The notes beneath the pieces are model-generated. The model was given only the letters and a program-made list of their open reading frames with translations. It did no database searches and was not told where the DNA came from. This document shows positions 40,732 through 48,813 of a DNA stretch of 64,000 bases, in pieces. The stretch is from Lysobacterales bacterium. Its GTDB lineage: Bacteria > Pseudomonadota > Gammaproteobacteria > Xanthomonadales > Rhodanobacteraceae. Positions within the stretch are counted from its first letter, which is position 1, and every line of letters starts with the position of its first letter. A program made the translations under genes and the position numbers. Location of the stretch: contig JAFKNA010000014.1 of the NCBI GenBank assembly GCA_017305135.1, positions 1 to 64,000 on the forward strand. Direction: 5' to 3'.

Positions 40732-42438
40732 ATGAAAGTGTTGTCACCTACAACGAGGCATCGGCGCCGCGGCGCCCCATTCCGATCCATCCCGTTCCTG
40801 CTCGCAGTTTCACTTCTCCTCCTCGCCGCCAATGCGGCCGCAGCAACCACCTGGTACGTCCGCGCCGACGGCGGCTCGCGCAGCCAGTGCACCGGCACCA
40901 GCGACGCGAAATATCCCGGTAGCGGCACGCAGCAGGCCTGCGCCTTCCGCCACCCCTTCGAAGCCCTGCCACCGGGCGCGGCGCCCGGTTCCACGCCCCT
41001 GCGCGGCGGCGATACGCTCATCATCAAGCGCGGCAGCTACGAGATCGGCAGCGGCGCGACCGCGGCCAGCGGGGTCTGCAATCCGTCCTGGAGCGCCGAC
41101 TGCACCCTGCCGGCGATTCCGAGCGGCCCCTCGGCCAGCCAGCCCACGCGCATCCTCGGCGAGGGCTGGAACCAGGGCTGCGCCGCGCCGCCGGAACTCT
41201 GGGGCAGCGGACGCATCCCGCAGGTCCTGAACCTCGATGGCAGTTCCAACGTGGAAGTAGGCTGCCTGGACCTCACCGACCACAGCGTCTGCATCGACGG
41301 CTATCTCGGTGGCTCGGGGCCGGATTCCTGCAACCGCGCCAGCCCGCCGTACGGCCCATGGGCGCAGCTTGGCGTGTACGCCGCCGATTCGGCCAAGGTG
41401 ACCCTGAGCGATCTCAGGATCCACGGCTTCGCCAACGCCGGCATCAAGGCCGGGCGCCTGCGCGACTGGACCCTGCAGCGGGTGAAGATCATCGCCAACG
41501 GCTGGGCCGGCTGGGATGGCGACCTCGGTTCCAACGCCTCCTCCAATTCCGGGCAGATCCGCTTCGACTCCGTCGAGGTGGCCTGGAACGGCTGCGCCGA
41601 AACCCACCCCGGCGGGCAGGTCACCAACTGCTGGGCGCAGCAGAAGGGCGGCTACGGCGACGGCCTCGGCACCGCGCTGACCGGCGGCAACTGGGTGTTC
41701 GTGGATTCCTGGTTCCACCACAACACCTCCGATGGCCTTGACCTCCTGTACGCCGACGGCACCGGCTCGATCACCGTCGAGCGCTCGCGCTTCGAAAGCA
41801 ACGCCGGCAACCAGGCCAAGCTGACCGGCAACTCGCGCGTGGTCAATTCGGTCATCGACAGCAACTGCGCCTACTTCGAAGGCAAGTTCCAGATGCAGGA
41901 AGGCGACCACTGCCGTGCGCTCGGCAACGCGCTGGTGGTGGTGATGCGCGGCGGTAGCTCCTCGACCATCAGCTACAACAGCATCATCGGCCAGGGTGAC
42001 TGCCTGGTGATGGGCGCCGACGGCACGTCCGCCTCGCGCATCAAGCTGCAGAACAACCTGCTGGTCGGGTTCCCCTCGTGGCCGAGCGGCGGTGGCACGC
42101 AGTCCTGCCTCGCCTACTGGGACGGCGCGCCGTCCGGGGTGGACTTCACCTACGCCAACAACCTGGTCCGCAGCGTGCGCAACGATGCCTGCCCGTCGGG
42201 CAGCATCTGCAACAAGGACCCGAAGGTGGTGAAGCTCGCCCTTGGCGCCTTCGATGCCCACCCGCAGGCGGAGAGCCCGCTGCGCGGCGCCGCCAACGGT
42301 GCCTTGGAGACGGTGCGCGAAGACCACCTCGGTCAGCCGCGGCCGACCTTCGGCGGTTATGACGCGGGTGCCTACCAGTACCAGGGCGAGGGCGGCGGCG
42401 GCGAAAGCCTGTTCCGTAGCGGCTTCGAGCGGAACTGA
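40732..42438 (+). CDS. Secreted right-handed parallel beta-helix protein (copy 2)
   Basis: A 568-residue exported protein, paralogue of the 34177 gene product. The ATG at 40732 is chosen; a GGAG lies 13 bases upstream, a somewhat long spacing. A twin-basic N terminus precedes the hydrophobic signal ending LLLLAANAAAA. Then comes WYVRADGGSRSQCTGTSDA, HPFEALPPGAAP and beta-helix turns including VEVGCLDLTDHSVCID, VTLSDLRIHGFANAGIKAG and WTLQRVKIIANGWAGWDGD, running parallel with the paralogue over its entire length. It adds about 70 residues at the end, closing with a Gly-rich linker and SLFRSGFERN. No catalytic residues are recognised. Polysaccharide binding or processing is only inferred. Confidence 0.8.
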   Translation: MKVLSPTTRHRRRGAPFRSIPFLLAVSLLLLAANAAAATTWYVRADGGSRSQCTGTSDAKYPGSGTQQACAFRHPFEALPPGAAPGSTPLRGGDTLIIKRGSYEIGSGATAASGVCNPSWSADCTLPAIPSGPSASQPTRILGEGWNQGCAAPPELWGSGRIPQVLNLDGSSNVEVGCLDLTDHSVCIDGYLGGSGPDSCNRASPPYGPWAQLGVYAADSAKVTLSDLRIHGFANAGIKAGRLRDWTLQRVKIIANGWAGWDGDLGSNASSNSGQIRFDSVEVAWNGCAETHPGGQVTNCWAQQKGGYGDGLGTALTGGNWVFVDSWFHHNTSDGLDLLYADGTGSITVERSRFESNAGNQAKLTGNSRVVNSVIDSNCAYFEGKFQMQEGDHCRALGNALVVVMRGGSSSTISYNSIIGQGDCLVMGADGTSASRIKLQNNLLVGFPSWPSGGGTQSCLAYWDGAPSGVDFTYANNLVRSVRNDACPSGSICNKDPKVVKLALGAFDAHPQAESPLRGAANGALETVREDHLGQPRPTFGGYDAGAYQYQGEGGGGESLFRSGFERN

Positions 42439-42443
42439 GCCAT

Positions 42444-42475
42444 CGGCCCCCGGATCGATGGCGATCCGGGGGCCG
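42444..42475. terminator. Perfect GC-rich hairpin after the beta-helix gene
   Basis: CGGCCCCCGGATC pairs base for base with GATCCGGGGGCCG around a six-base loop. There is no T-run on either side, so it may stabilise the 3' end or act with Rho rather than as an intrinsic terminator. Confidence 0.5.
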
Positions 42476-42530
42476 CAGGTCCGGGCCGGTCGGGGCCTAC
42501 AATGGCGATCCGGTTCCACGGGGTCGACCC

Positions 42531-43280
42531 TTGCACGCATTGCTGTCGCCGCTCGGCTTCGGGTTGCTGGTCGCGCTGCTGCTCGCCCTCGGCGGGCGGC
42601 GCCTGCCGTGGTGGCTGCGCCGTGCTGCCGTCGCCGCGCTGCTGGCATGTGTCCTCCTGGTGACGCCGCTTGGCGCCAATGCGCTGGTCGCCCTGCTGGA
42701 GCGGCAGGTGCCCGGCCCGGAGGCGTGCAACACTGCGCCGAAGGTGGTGGTGGTGCTCGCCGGCGGCTTCGATTTTCCGCCGCGGAACGAGTCCGACACG
42801 GAGGCGCTGACCCCGGCCAGCCTGAGGCGCCTGCTGGCCGGCGTCGCGCTGTGGCGACGTCTGCCGCAGGCCGGGCTGGTGCTCGCCGGCGGCGGCCCCC
42901 ATGCGATCCGCGAGAGCGACGTGCTTGCGCGCCTCGCCGAATCGCTCGGCGTGCCGGCGGCGCTGATCCGCCGCGAGCGGACATCGCGCACCACCTGGGA
43001 AAACGCGATGGATCTCGCGCGCCTGGCGCCGCCCGTGCCGGCGGACATCTGGCTGGTGAGCTCGGCCACGCACCTGCCACGCGCCGAGATCGCGTTCCGC
43101 GCCTTCGGCTTCCGCCCCTGCCTCGTAGCCAGCGACCACGCGTGGGTGGCGCCGGACGGCATCGGCTATTTCCTTCCGCAGGGTTCGGCGGTGCGCAAGA
43201 GCGAGGTCGCCCTCCACGAACTCGCCGGGGAAGTCCTCTATCGCTGGCGTGCCGCGCGGCTCGCCAGCAGCGAGTCGTAG
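42531..43280 (+). CDS. YdcF/DUF218 family membrane protein
   Basis: A 249-residue protein. Two N-terminal transmembrane segments (LLSPLGFGLLVALLLALGG and RAAVAALLACVLLVTPLGA) are followed by a DUF218 domain: PKVVVVLAGGFDFP, TPASLRRLLAGVALWRRL, ESDVLARLAESLGVP, RTTWENAMDLARL and LVSSATHLPRAEIAFRAFG. This is the arrangement of YdcF/ElyC/SanA proteins, implicated in envelope (peptidoglycan or lipid carrier) homeostasis; ElyC has a similar two-helix topology. The start is TTG at 42531, no better one being available. Its end overlaps the convergent EPS operon end by 43 bases. Confidence 0.82.
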   Translation: MHALLSPLGFGLLVALLLALGGRRLPWWLRRAAVAALLACVLLVTPLGANALVALLERQVPGPEACNTAPKVVVVLAGGFDFPPRNESDTEALTPASLRRLLAGVALWRRLPQAGLVLAGGGPHAIRESDVLARLAESLGVPAALIRRERTSRTTWENAMDLARLAPPVPADIWLVSSATHLPRAEIAFRAFGFRPCLVASDHAWVAPDGIGYFLPQGSAVRKSEVALHELAGEVLYRWRAARLASSES

Positions 43281-44449
43281 GCGCCGACCAGCGATTCGCC
43301 GATGGCCGTCCAGCCGTAGCGGGCTTCCGCCACCGCACGCGCCGCGGAGCCGAGCCGCGCCGCGCGCGCGGGATCGGCGAGCAGTTCCAGCACGGCGGTG
43401 GCGAAGGACGCCGCATCGTCGGCGAACAGCGCATCGCGGCCGGGTTGCAGCGCGATGCCGGCGCTGCCGATGGAGGTGGTCACGATGGCCTTGCCGAGCG
43501 CCATCGCCTCCAGCACCTTGAGCCGGGTGCCGCTGCCGGCGCGCAGCGGCACCACGTACACGGCCGCGTCGCGCACCGGGCGGCGCACGTCTTCGACGAA
43601 GCCGGCCATCTGCACGTGGCCCCTGAGCGCCGCCGGCACGGCGAAGCCATCCGGCTTGCCGACCAGCTGCAGGCTGACATGGGGGCGCGCGGCGAGGATG
43701 CGTGGGAACACCTCGGCAAGGAACCACTCGACGCCGTCGCGGTTGGGGAACCAGCCCATCTGGCCGACGAACACCAGTTGCCCGGGGCCGGGCGTGGAAG
43801 CGTCGGGCCGGTTGGCATCCAGATCGACGCCGTTCGGAATCACCTCCACCCGCGTCCGCGGCGCTGCGGTCCGTATCACCTCGGTGTCGCCGGGCGAGCA
43901 GGCGAGGACGAGGTCGGCACGCTGCCAGGCCGCGACCTCGAAGGCGCGCAGGCGCGGCACCTGGGCGGCGAGGAAGCGTCGCCGCCACGGCGAGCGTTCG
44001 GTTTCGCTGCGCCGTTCCAGCAGCGCGTGCTCGATGTTGTGGGCGTTGAGGACCAGCGGCAGGCCGCACTGCCGCGGCAGGTTGGCGACCAGTGGCAGCA
44101 TGTCGACGTGCACCGCGTCGAAGGCCGGCAGCAGCTTGCGGGCGCGGCCGCGCAGCGCGGCGGAGCGGTACTTCCAGGCGACGAAGGGGCGCTCGCCGAA
44201 GCTGCCGCGGAGCGCCGCCCTCGCGAGCTCGCGGCGCGAGTGCTCGGCCGGGATCGGGAAGGTCTCGACGGCCGCGGTGTTGCGCCTGAGGTGCGCCAGC
44301 TCGCCGGGGCGGTCGTCACGCCGCTCGAAGCTCAGGAGGTGTACCGCGTGGCGCGCGGCGAGCGCGCGCAACAGGTGCCAGGAGCGCAGCTGGTGGCCTT
44401 CCTGCGGCGGCCACGGCAGGCGGCTGGTCATGAAGAGGATGCGCGCCAC
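43238..44449 (-). CDS. GT-B glycosyltransferase, TIGR03087-like (EPS operon gene 10)
   Basis: A 403-residue GT1/GT4-type enzyme. GTG at 44449 gives VARILFMTSRLPWPPQEGHQ, matching the family opening of sugar transferases of the exosortase-associated EPS loci; the longer ORF upstream overlaps another gene. The acceptor half includes NAHNIEHALL, and the donor half has LVFVGQMGWFPNRDGVEW and the acidic donor site GSGTRLKVLEAMALGKAIV. It is the last gene of the packed minus-strand operon and follows the GT2 gene after 22 bases. Donor and acceptor sugars are unknown. Confidence 0.85.
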   Translation of the reverse strand: MARILFMTSRLPWPPQEGHQLRSWHLLRALAARHAVHLLSFERRDDRPGELAHLRRNTAAVETFPIPAEHSRRELARAALRGSFGERPFVAWKYRSAALRGRARKLLPAFDAVHVDMLPLVANLPRQCGLPLVLNAHNIEHALLERRSETERSPWRRRFLAAQVPRLRAFEVAAWQRADLVLACSPGDTEVIRTAAPRTRVEVIPNGVDLDANRPDASTPGPGQLVFVGQMGWFPNRDGVEWFLAEVFPRILAARPHVSLQLVGKPDGFAVPAALRGHVQMAGFVEDVRRPVRDAAVYVVPLRAGSGTRLKVLEAMALGKAIVTTSIGSAGIALQPGRDALFADDAASFATAVLELLADPARAARLGSAARAVAEARYGWTAIGESLVGAYDSLLASRAARQR

Positions 44450-44471
44450 GCGCCTGGCCCGGATGCCGGCT

Positions 44472-45593
44472 TCAGTGCCGGCGCCACAGCCGGCGCGGGC
44501 CGAGCAGCAGGGCCGGCAGGGCGAGCAGGGCCGCCGCGTTGAGGGCGAGGAAGGTGCCCGCCGCCGGCAGCAGCGGCACCCGCTGCGCCGCGCGCGGCCG
44601 GGCCAGCGCGAAGGCCGCGGCCAGCCAGGCGACCACCTGCAGCAGGAAGGCCAGCCGGTAGAAGGGGCGCCCGGCAAGGCGCGCCGAGGCGAGCAGCGCC
44701 AGCAGCAGCGCCCAGGGCGCCACCAGGCGCAGGAACTTGTGCGAAAACCAGGCGGCGAACACCGGGTTGCGGCGCGGATTGGCGAGCCGTGGCAGGTGCG
44801 CAAGGAGTTGCCAGTTGCCGGCCAGCGTGCGCAGCTTGCGGTGGAATTCCTCTCCGGTGCTGGCGCTGGCCTGATCGTAGGCGATCGCGCCGCGCACCAT
44901 CCACACGCGCCGGCCGGCGAAACGTACGTGGAGCGGCAGCCACAGGTCATCGAGCACCAGGCCCTTCGGCATCGCCGCGTAGAGGTTGCGGCGCATGGCA
45001 TGGTTGGCGCCGCTGACGCCGTGCAGCCAGCCGAGCCGTGCCTCGGCGGCGCGGAGCGCCTTCTCGATGCGCCAGTAGAGGCCGATCGCCACCACCTCGC
45101 CGTCGTCGATCACCAGTTCGCCGCTCACGGCGCCAACCGCGGGATCGGCGAACGCCGCCACCAGCGCGCGCAGCGCACCGGGCGCATAGCGCTGGCGGGC
45201 ATCGGTGAAGGCGATGATGTCCCGGGTGCCGGCGGCGATCGCGGCGTTCAGCGCCGCCGCCTTGCCGACCTGCCCGGGCAGAGTCAGGACGCGCACCCGC
45301 GGATCGATGCCGCCGGCGTGCATCGAGGTGCCGTCCTCGCTGCCGTCATCCACCACCAGCACTTCGAGCCGTTCCGGCGGGTAGTCCTGCGCCAGCACAT
45401 CGCGGATGCGCGCCTCGATGCGCCGCGCCTCCCCGTGCGCGGCGATGACGACGGTGAGCGGCGGCGTGGCGGTGCCGCTGGCAGGCGTGCTGCCGCGGCG
45501 CCGCGCACGCTGGGCGGCCCAGGCGGGATAGCCGGCGTAGGTCCAGCCGACCAGGCCGATGCAGCTCCAGAAGACCAGCGCCGAGGGTGCCAT
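44472..45593 (-). CDS. Membrane glycosyltransferase family 2 (EPS operon gene 9)
   Basis: A 373-residue GT2 enzyme. It begins with a membrane helix (ALVFWSCIGLVGWTYAGYPAW), followed by the GT-A domain: LTVVIAAHGEARRIEARI, VLVVDDGSEDGT (DDGS), AFTDARQRYAPGAL (D-x-R metal site), GVSGANHAMRR and LVLDDLWLPL (general-base ED/DD). At least three C-terminal hydrophobic segments follow, so it probably elongates a lipid-linked or nascent chain at the membrane. The ATG at 45593 lies four bases after the deacetylase stop. Confidence 0.85.
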   Translation of the reverse strand: MAPSALVFWSCIGLVGWTYAGYPAWAAQRARRRGSTPASGTATPPLTVVIAAHGEARRIEARIRDVLAQDYPPERLEVLVVDDGSEDGTSMHAGGIDPRVRVLTLPGQVGKAAALNAAIAAGTRDIIAFTDARQRYAPGALRALVAAFADPAVGAVSGELVIDDGEVVAIGLYWRIEKALRAAEARLGWLHGVSGANHAMRRNLYAAMPKGLVLDDLWLPLHVRFAGRRVWMVRGAIAYDQASASTGEEFHRKLRTLAGNWQLLAHLPRLANPRRNPVFAAWFSHKFLRLVAPWALLLALLASARLAGRPFYRLAFLLQVVAWLAAAFALARPRAAQRVPLLPAAGTFLALNAAALLALPALLLGPRRLWRRH

Positions 45594-45597
45594 GATG

Positions 45598-46368
45598 CTA
45601 TCTCGCCAGGTGGGTGCGAAGGCGTTCGTAACGGGCGTTGCCGAGCAGCCGCTTGCCGAGCCCGAGCAGCCGATGGCGGGCGGCGGCCAGGCGCGGCAGC
45701 GGCCCGCGCCACTCGACCAGCGCGGCAAAGTCCATGAGGTCCAGGTTGCGCCGGATCGCGAGGCGCTGCAGCCAGCGGCCGGGTTGCGTGCTGCGGTTGG
45801 GGCCGGGCACCGAGCCGAACAGCCAGCGGTAGCCATGCGCGAGGGCGGCCTCGCGCTCGCGCATCCCGCCGCGGCCGCCGGGCAGCGCGAGCGCCGCGAC
45901 CGCGGTGCCGGTGAGGGATTCGAGGCGCGCCCGGCTGTCGGCCAGCTCGGCGGCCAGCGAGGCGGCATCGAGATCGGCGAGATAACGATGGCTGGCTCCG
46001 TGGGAGCCGACCTCCATGCCCGCCGCGAGCAGCGCCGGGACTTCGTCCGGCCGCAGCATGCCCGGCTGGCCGAGGAAGGCCGAGGTGATGAAGAACACCG
46101 CCGTGAAACCGCGTTCGCGCAGCATCGGCACCGCCATTTCGAGGTTCGACGCGTCGCCATCATCGAAGCTGATGAGGATGCTGCGCGCGGGCCATTCCCC
46201 GGCGTCGAGGCCGGCGAGGCCGATGCTCCGGTAATCGCGGTTGGCCATCCAGTCGAGCTGGCGCGCGAAGCTCGACGGATCCACGCTGTAGACCGGGTCG
46301 TAGCGGCCGCGCATCGCCTTGCCCGCGTGCAGCCCGTGGTACATCAGCACCGGCAGGGACTCAGGCAT
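45598..46368 (-). CDS. Polysaccharide deacetylase family protein (EPS operon gene 8)
   Basis: A 256-residue NodB-homology (CE4) protein. LPVLMYHGLH at the start, motif 1 ILISFDDGDASN with the metal/base Asp pair, and motif 2 VGSHGASHRYL (HxxxH) are all present, with a later ALPGGRGG motif in place of the usual R-x-P-x-G. It has no signal peptide, so it may act in the cytoplasm or be exported by another route. It probably removes N-acetyl groups from the repeat unit. Its start overlaps the upstream polymerase/ligase gene by 8 bases. Confidence 0.85.
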   Translation of the reverse strand: MPESLPVLMYHGLHAGKAMRGRYDPVYSVDPSSFARQLDWMANRDYRSIGLAGLDAGEWPARSILISFDDGDASNLEMAVPMLRERGFTAVFFITSAFLGQPGMLRPDEVPALLAAGMEVGSHGASHRYLADLDAASLAAELADSRARLESLTGTAVAALALPGGRGGMREREAALAHGYRWLFGSVPGPNRSTQPGRWLQRLAIRRNLDLMDFAALVEWRGPLPRLAAARHRLLGLGKRLLGNARYERLRTHLAR

Positions 46369-47716
46369 GGTGGCGTTCCCTGGGCTGCGCGAACACCAGG
46401 CGCGGGCGCTCCTGCGGCGGCGTGGCGGCGGGCTGGGGTGTGGTTTCGGCCAGCGCCAGTTCGCGCGACTTCAGCAGCAGCCCGACGTAGGCCCAGAAGT
46501 AGCCGATCATCGGGAAATAAGTGAAGCGGTCGCCGAACACGTTGCTCAGCATCAGCGACAGCCAGACGCCGATCATGCCGAGCCCGAAGGCCTGCGCCAG
46601 GCTGCCCGGCGGGGCGTCGCGCCAGGTGCGCACCGCCGCGACCAGGATGCTGAGCAGCATGCCGAGGGTGATCGTCGACCCGATCAGGCCCTTTTCGGTC
46701 AGCTCGCGCATGAAGAAGTTGTGCGTGTCCATGTGCATCGGGTTGATCTCCGGATGCTGGAAGGTGTGATAGCCGCTGCCGGTCAGGGGATGGGCGAGGA
46801 AGTTCTCCCAGGCGATGTGCCAGAACTCGAAGCGCATCTCGGTGCTCTTGTCCACCTGGTTGCCTTCGAGCGTGGTGCTGTCGAAGCGCTCGACGACCGA
46901 GGGCGGCAGCACCGCCGGCAGCGCCATGGCCAGCACCAGCGTGGGCACGGCGATCTTCCAGCGTCCGCGCCAGAGCAGCAGCACGGTCGCCGCGCCCAGC
47001 ATCAGTGCGATGTAGGAGGTGCGCGAGTACGCCCACAGCACGCCGAGCAGGGTGCAGCCGATGCCGATGGCGAACAGCGCGCGCCAGCGCCAGTTCCAGT
47101 GCGTGCCGACCAGCAGCGCCAGCATCAGCACCAGGCTGGTGACGCAGAACGAGGCGTATTCGTTGGCGCCGAGCAGCGAGAAGGTGCCCGAGATGCGCAG
47201 CGCGTCGGAATAGTGCCAGTGGCTGACGCTGGCGTGCTGCGACCAGGTGACGCGCAGGATGTAGGGTAGCGGCAGGATGGTGGCGAGCAGGACGTGCCGC
47301 ACCGCGCTCCATCCGGTCACGCTCATCTGGACGAGGAAGACGATCATCACCGCCAGCATCGCGTCCTTCAGCATGTTGAAGTGGTTGCCGGTATCGGCGA
47401 CGGTGCCATAGCTGATGAACAGCGAGAACACCGAATAGGCCACGTAGGCGAGGATCCAGCGGTGCAGCGAACTCCACTGCGCCAGCCGGCCGTGGCAGCG
47501 CCAGGCGCCGAAGAGCGCCAGCGCGAATCCGATGTTGAGGAAGTTGAGGCCGCCGCCGAGGTTGGGGAAATAGCCGGTCTGGAGGTTCTGCAGCGGCAGC
47601 AGGAACAGGAAGACGTAAAGCAGCCAGTTCTCGCGCTGCGGCTGGGCAGCGGCTGCCCGCGTTGCCGCCGGGGTGGGCGCCTGGAGCGGAACCGGCGCGG
47701 CGCGGCGCGGATTCAC
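46361..47716 (-). CDS. O-antigen ligase/polymerase-type membrane protein (EPS operon gene 7)
   Basis: A 451-residue protein with about ten to twelve hydrophobic segments, starting NWLLYVFLFLLPLQNLQTGY. The Wzy/WaaL core is recognisable: WAYSRTSYIALMLGAATVLLL, a large loop with RFEFWHIAWENFLAHPLTGSGYHTF, and DTHNFFMRELTEKGLIGSTI (the H-N motif common to ligases and polymerases). In an EPS locus it is most likely the repeat-unit polymerase. A GTG at 47716 overlaps the upstream stop (GTGA); the longer open frame to 48658 is antisense-like filler over the preceding gene and is rejected. Confidence 0.85.
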   Translation of the reverse strand: MNPRRAAPVPLQAPTPAATRAAAAQPQRENWLLYVFLFLLPLQNLQTGYFPNLGGGLNFLNIGFALALFGAWRCHGRLAQWSSLHRWILAYVAYSVFSLFISYGTVADTGNHFNMLKDAMLAVMIVFLVQMSVTGWSAVRHVLLATILPLPYILRVTWSQHASVSHWHYSDALRISGTFSLLGANEYASFCVTSLVLMLALLVGTHWNWRWRALFAIGIGCTLLGVLWAYSRTSYIALMLGAATVLLLWRGRWKIAVPTLVLAMALPAVLPPSVVERFDSTTLEGNQVDKSTEMRFEFWHIAWENFLAHPLTGSGYHTFQHPEINPMHMDTHNFFMRELTEKGLIGSTITLGMLLSILVAAVRTWRDAPPGSLAQAFGLGMIGVWLSLMLSNVFGDRFTYFPMIGYFWAYVGLLLKSRELALAETTPQPAATPPQERPRLVFAQPRERHHA

Positions 47717-48813
47717 GCCGCCCTCCACACCGTTTCGTAGACGCTGGCGTAATCGCGCGCCATGCGCTCGAGCGAAAAGCGCTCGATGACGCGGCGGCGC
47801 AACTCCGGCCGGGCGCCGGGGCCGTCCAGCGCGCGCCGCATCGCGGCGGTCAGGGCGCCGACGTCGCCCGGCGCGACGCATTCGGCATCGAGGCCGGCCA
47901 GCACCGCCGGCACCTGCCCAACCTGCGTCGCCACCACCGGCCGCGTGCAGGCCATCGCCTCCAGCAGGGCCAGCGGCAATCCCTCGTAGCGGGACGGCAG
48001 CACGAACAGGTCGAGCAGGGGATAGAAGCGCTCCAGGTCCGTGCGCGCACCCGGCAGCCGCACGCGGGTGGCGATGCCGAGTTCCGCCGCCCTCAGCTCC
48101 AGGGCGCGGCGGAGCGGCCCCTCGCCGGCGATCACCAGCAGGGCGTGCGGCTCGTCCGCATGGATCCGGGCGAAGGCTTCGAGGAGGTCGAGCGGACTCT
48201 TCTGCGCGGTCAGGCGCATCGACGCGCCGATCACGCGGGCATCGTCCGGGATGGCGAGGGCGGCGCGATCGAGCGGCGGCTGGCCGGGGTGGAAGCGCGC
48301 CGTGTCGACGCCGTTCTCCACCAGTCGCGTGCGGCCGTTGCCGCCGTAGTCGCCGGCCATGGCCGCGGAGACGATGCACACCGCATCGAAGCGGCGCAGC
48401 AGCCGGCGTTCCAGCCAATGGTAGGCGCGCACCTGCCAACCACCCGAAAACTGTCCGTGCGCGGTCGCCACCGTGTGGCCGCCGCGGCCGAGGCGCGCCA
48501 GCCAGGCGTAGGCCGCGCTCTTGTAGTCGTGGACGTGGAGGATGGCGCGCGGATGCGCCGCCAGCAGGTCGCGCAGGCGGCGCACGCAGGCCGGATCGAA
48601 GCGTGCGCGGCAGGCGAGGCGCTCGGCGGGTACGCCCAGCGCAATCGCGCGTCGCCACAGCGGCTGCTCGGCGAGGTGCTGGTTGTCGAGGCAGAGCAGG
48701 CGGCCGTCGATGCCGAGCGCCGCCAGCGCCGGCACCAGGCCGAGCACCACGTATTCGGCGCCGTAGAGGCCGGCGCTGGAACGCAGGTGCAGCACCTCGA
48801 AATCAGCGGCCAT
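47713..48813 (-). CDS. GT4 glycosyltransferase (EPS operon gene 6)
   Basis: A 366-residue GT-B enzyme. It opens with FEVLHLRSSAGLYGAEYVVL (glycine-rich N-terminal loop), has HVHDYKSAAYAWL, and the donor-domain sequence VIGASMRLTAQKSPLDLLEAF. The E-x7-E signature is EGLPLALLEAMACTRPVVAT. The ATG at 48813 overlaps the previous gene's stop by 11 bases, as in the rest of the operon. The sugar specificity is not evident. Confidence 0.87.
   Translation of the reverse strand: MAADFEVLHLRSSAGLYGAEYVVLGLVPALAALGIDGRLLCLDNQHLAEQPLWRRAIALGVPAERLACRARFDPACVRRLRDLLAAHPRAILHVHDYKSAAYAWLARLGRGGHTVATAHGQFSGGWQVRAYHWLERRLLRRFDAVCIVSAAMAGDYGGNGRTRLVENGVDTARFHPGQPPLDRAALAIPDDARVIGASMRLTAQKSPLDLLEAFARIHADEPHALLVIAGEGPLRRALELRAAELGIATRVRLPGARTDLERFYPLLDLFVLPSRYEGLPLALLEAMACTRPVVATQVGQVPAVLAGLDAECVAPGDVGALTAAMRRALDGPGARPELRRRVIERFSLERMARDYASVYETVWRAA

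Noticed and set aside
46361-48658. N-terminal extension of the polymerase/ligase gene (to 765 residues)
   Set aside because: The extension is a shifted frame of the upstream GT4 gene; the GTGA overlap at 47716 gives a proper start.
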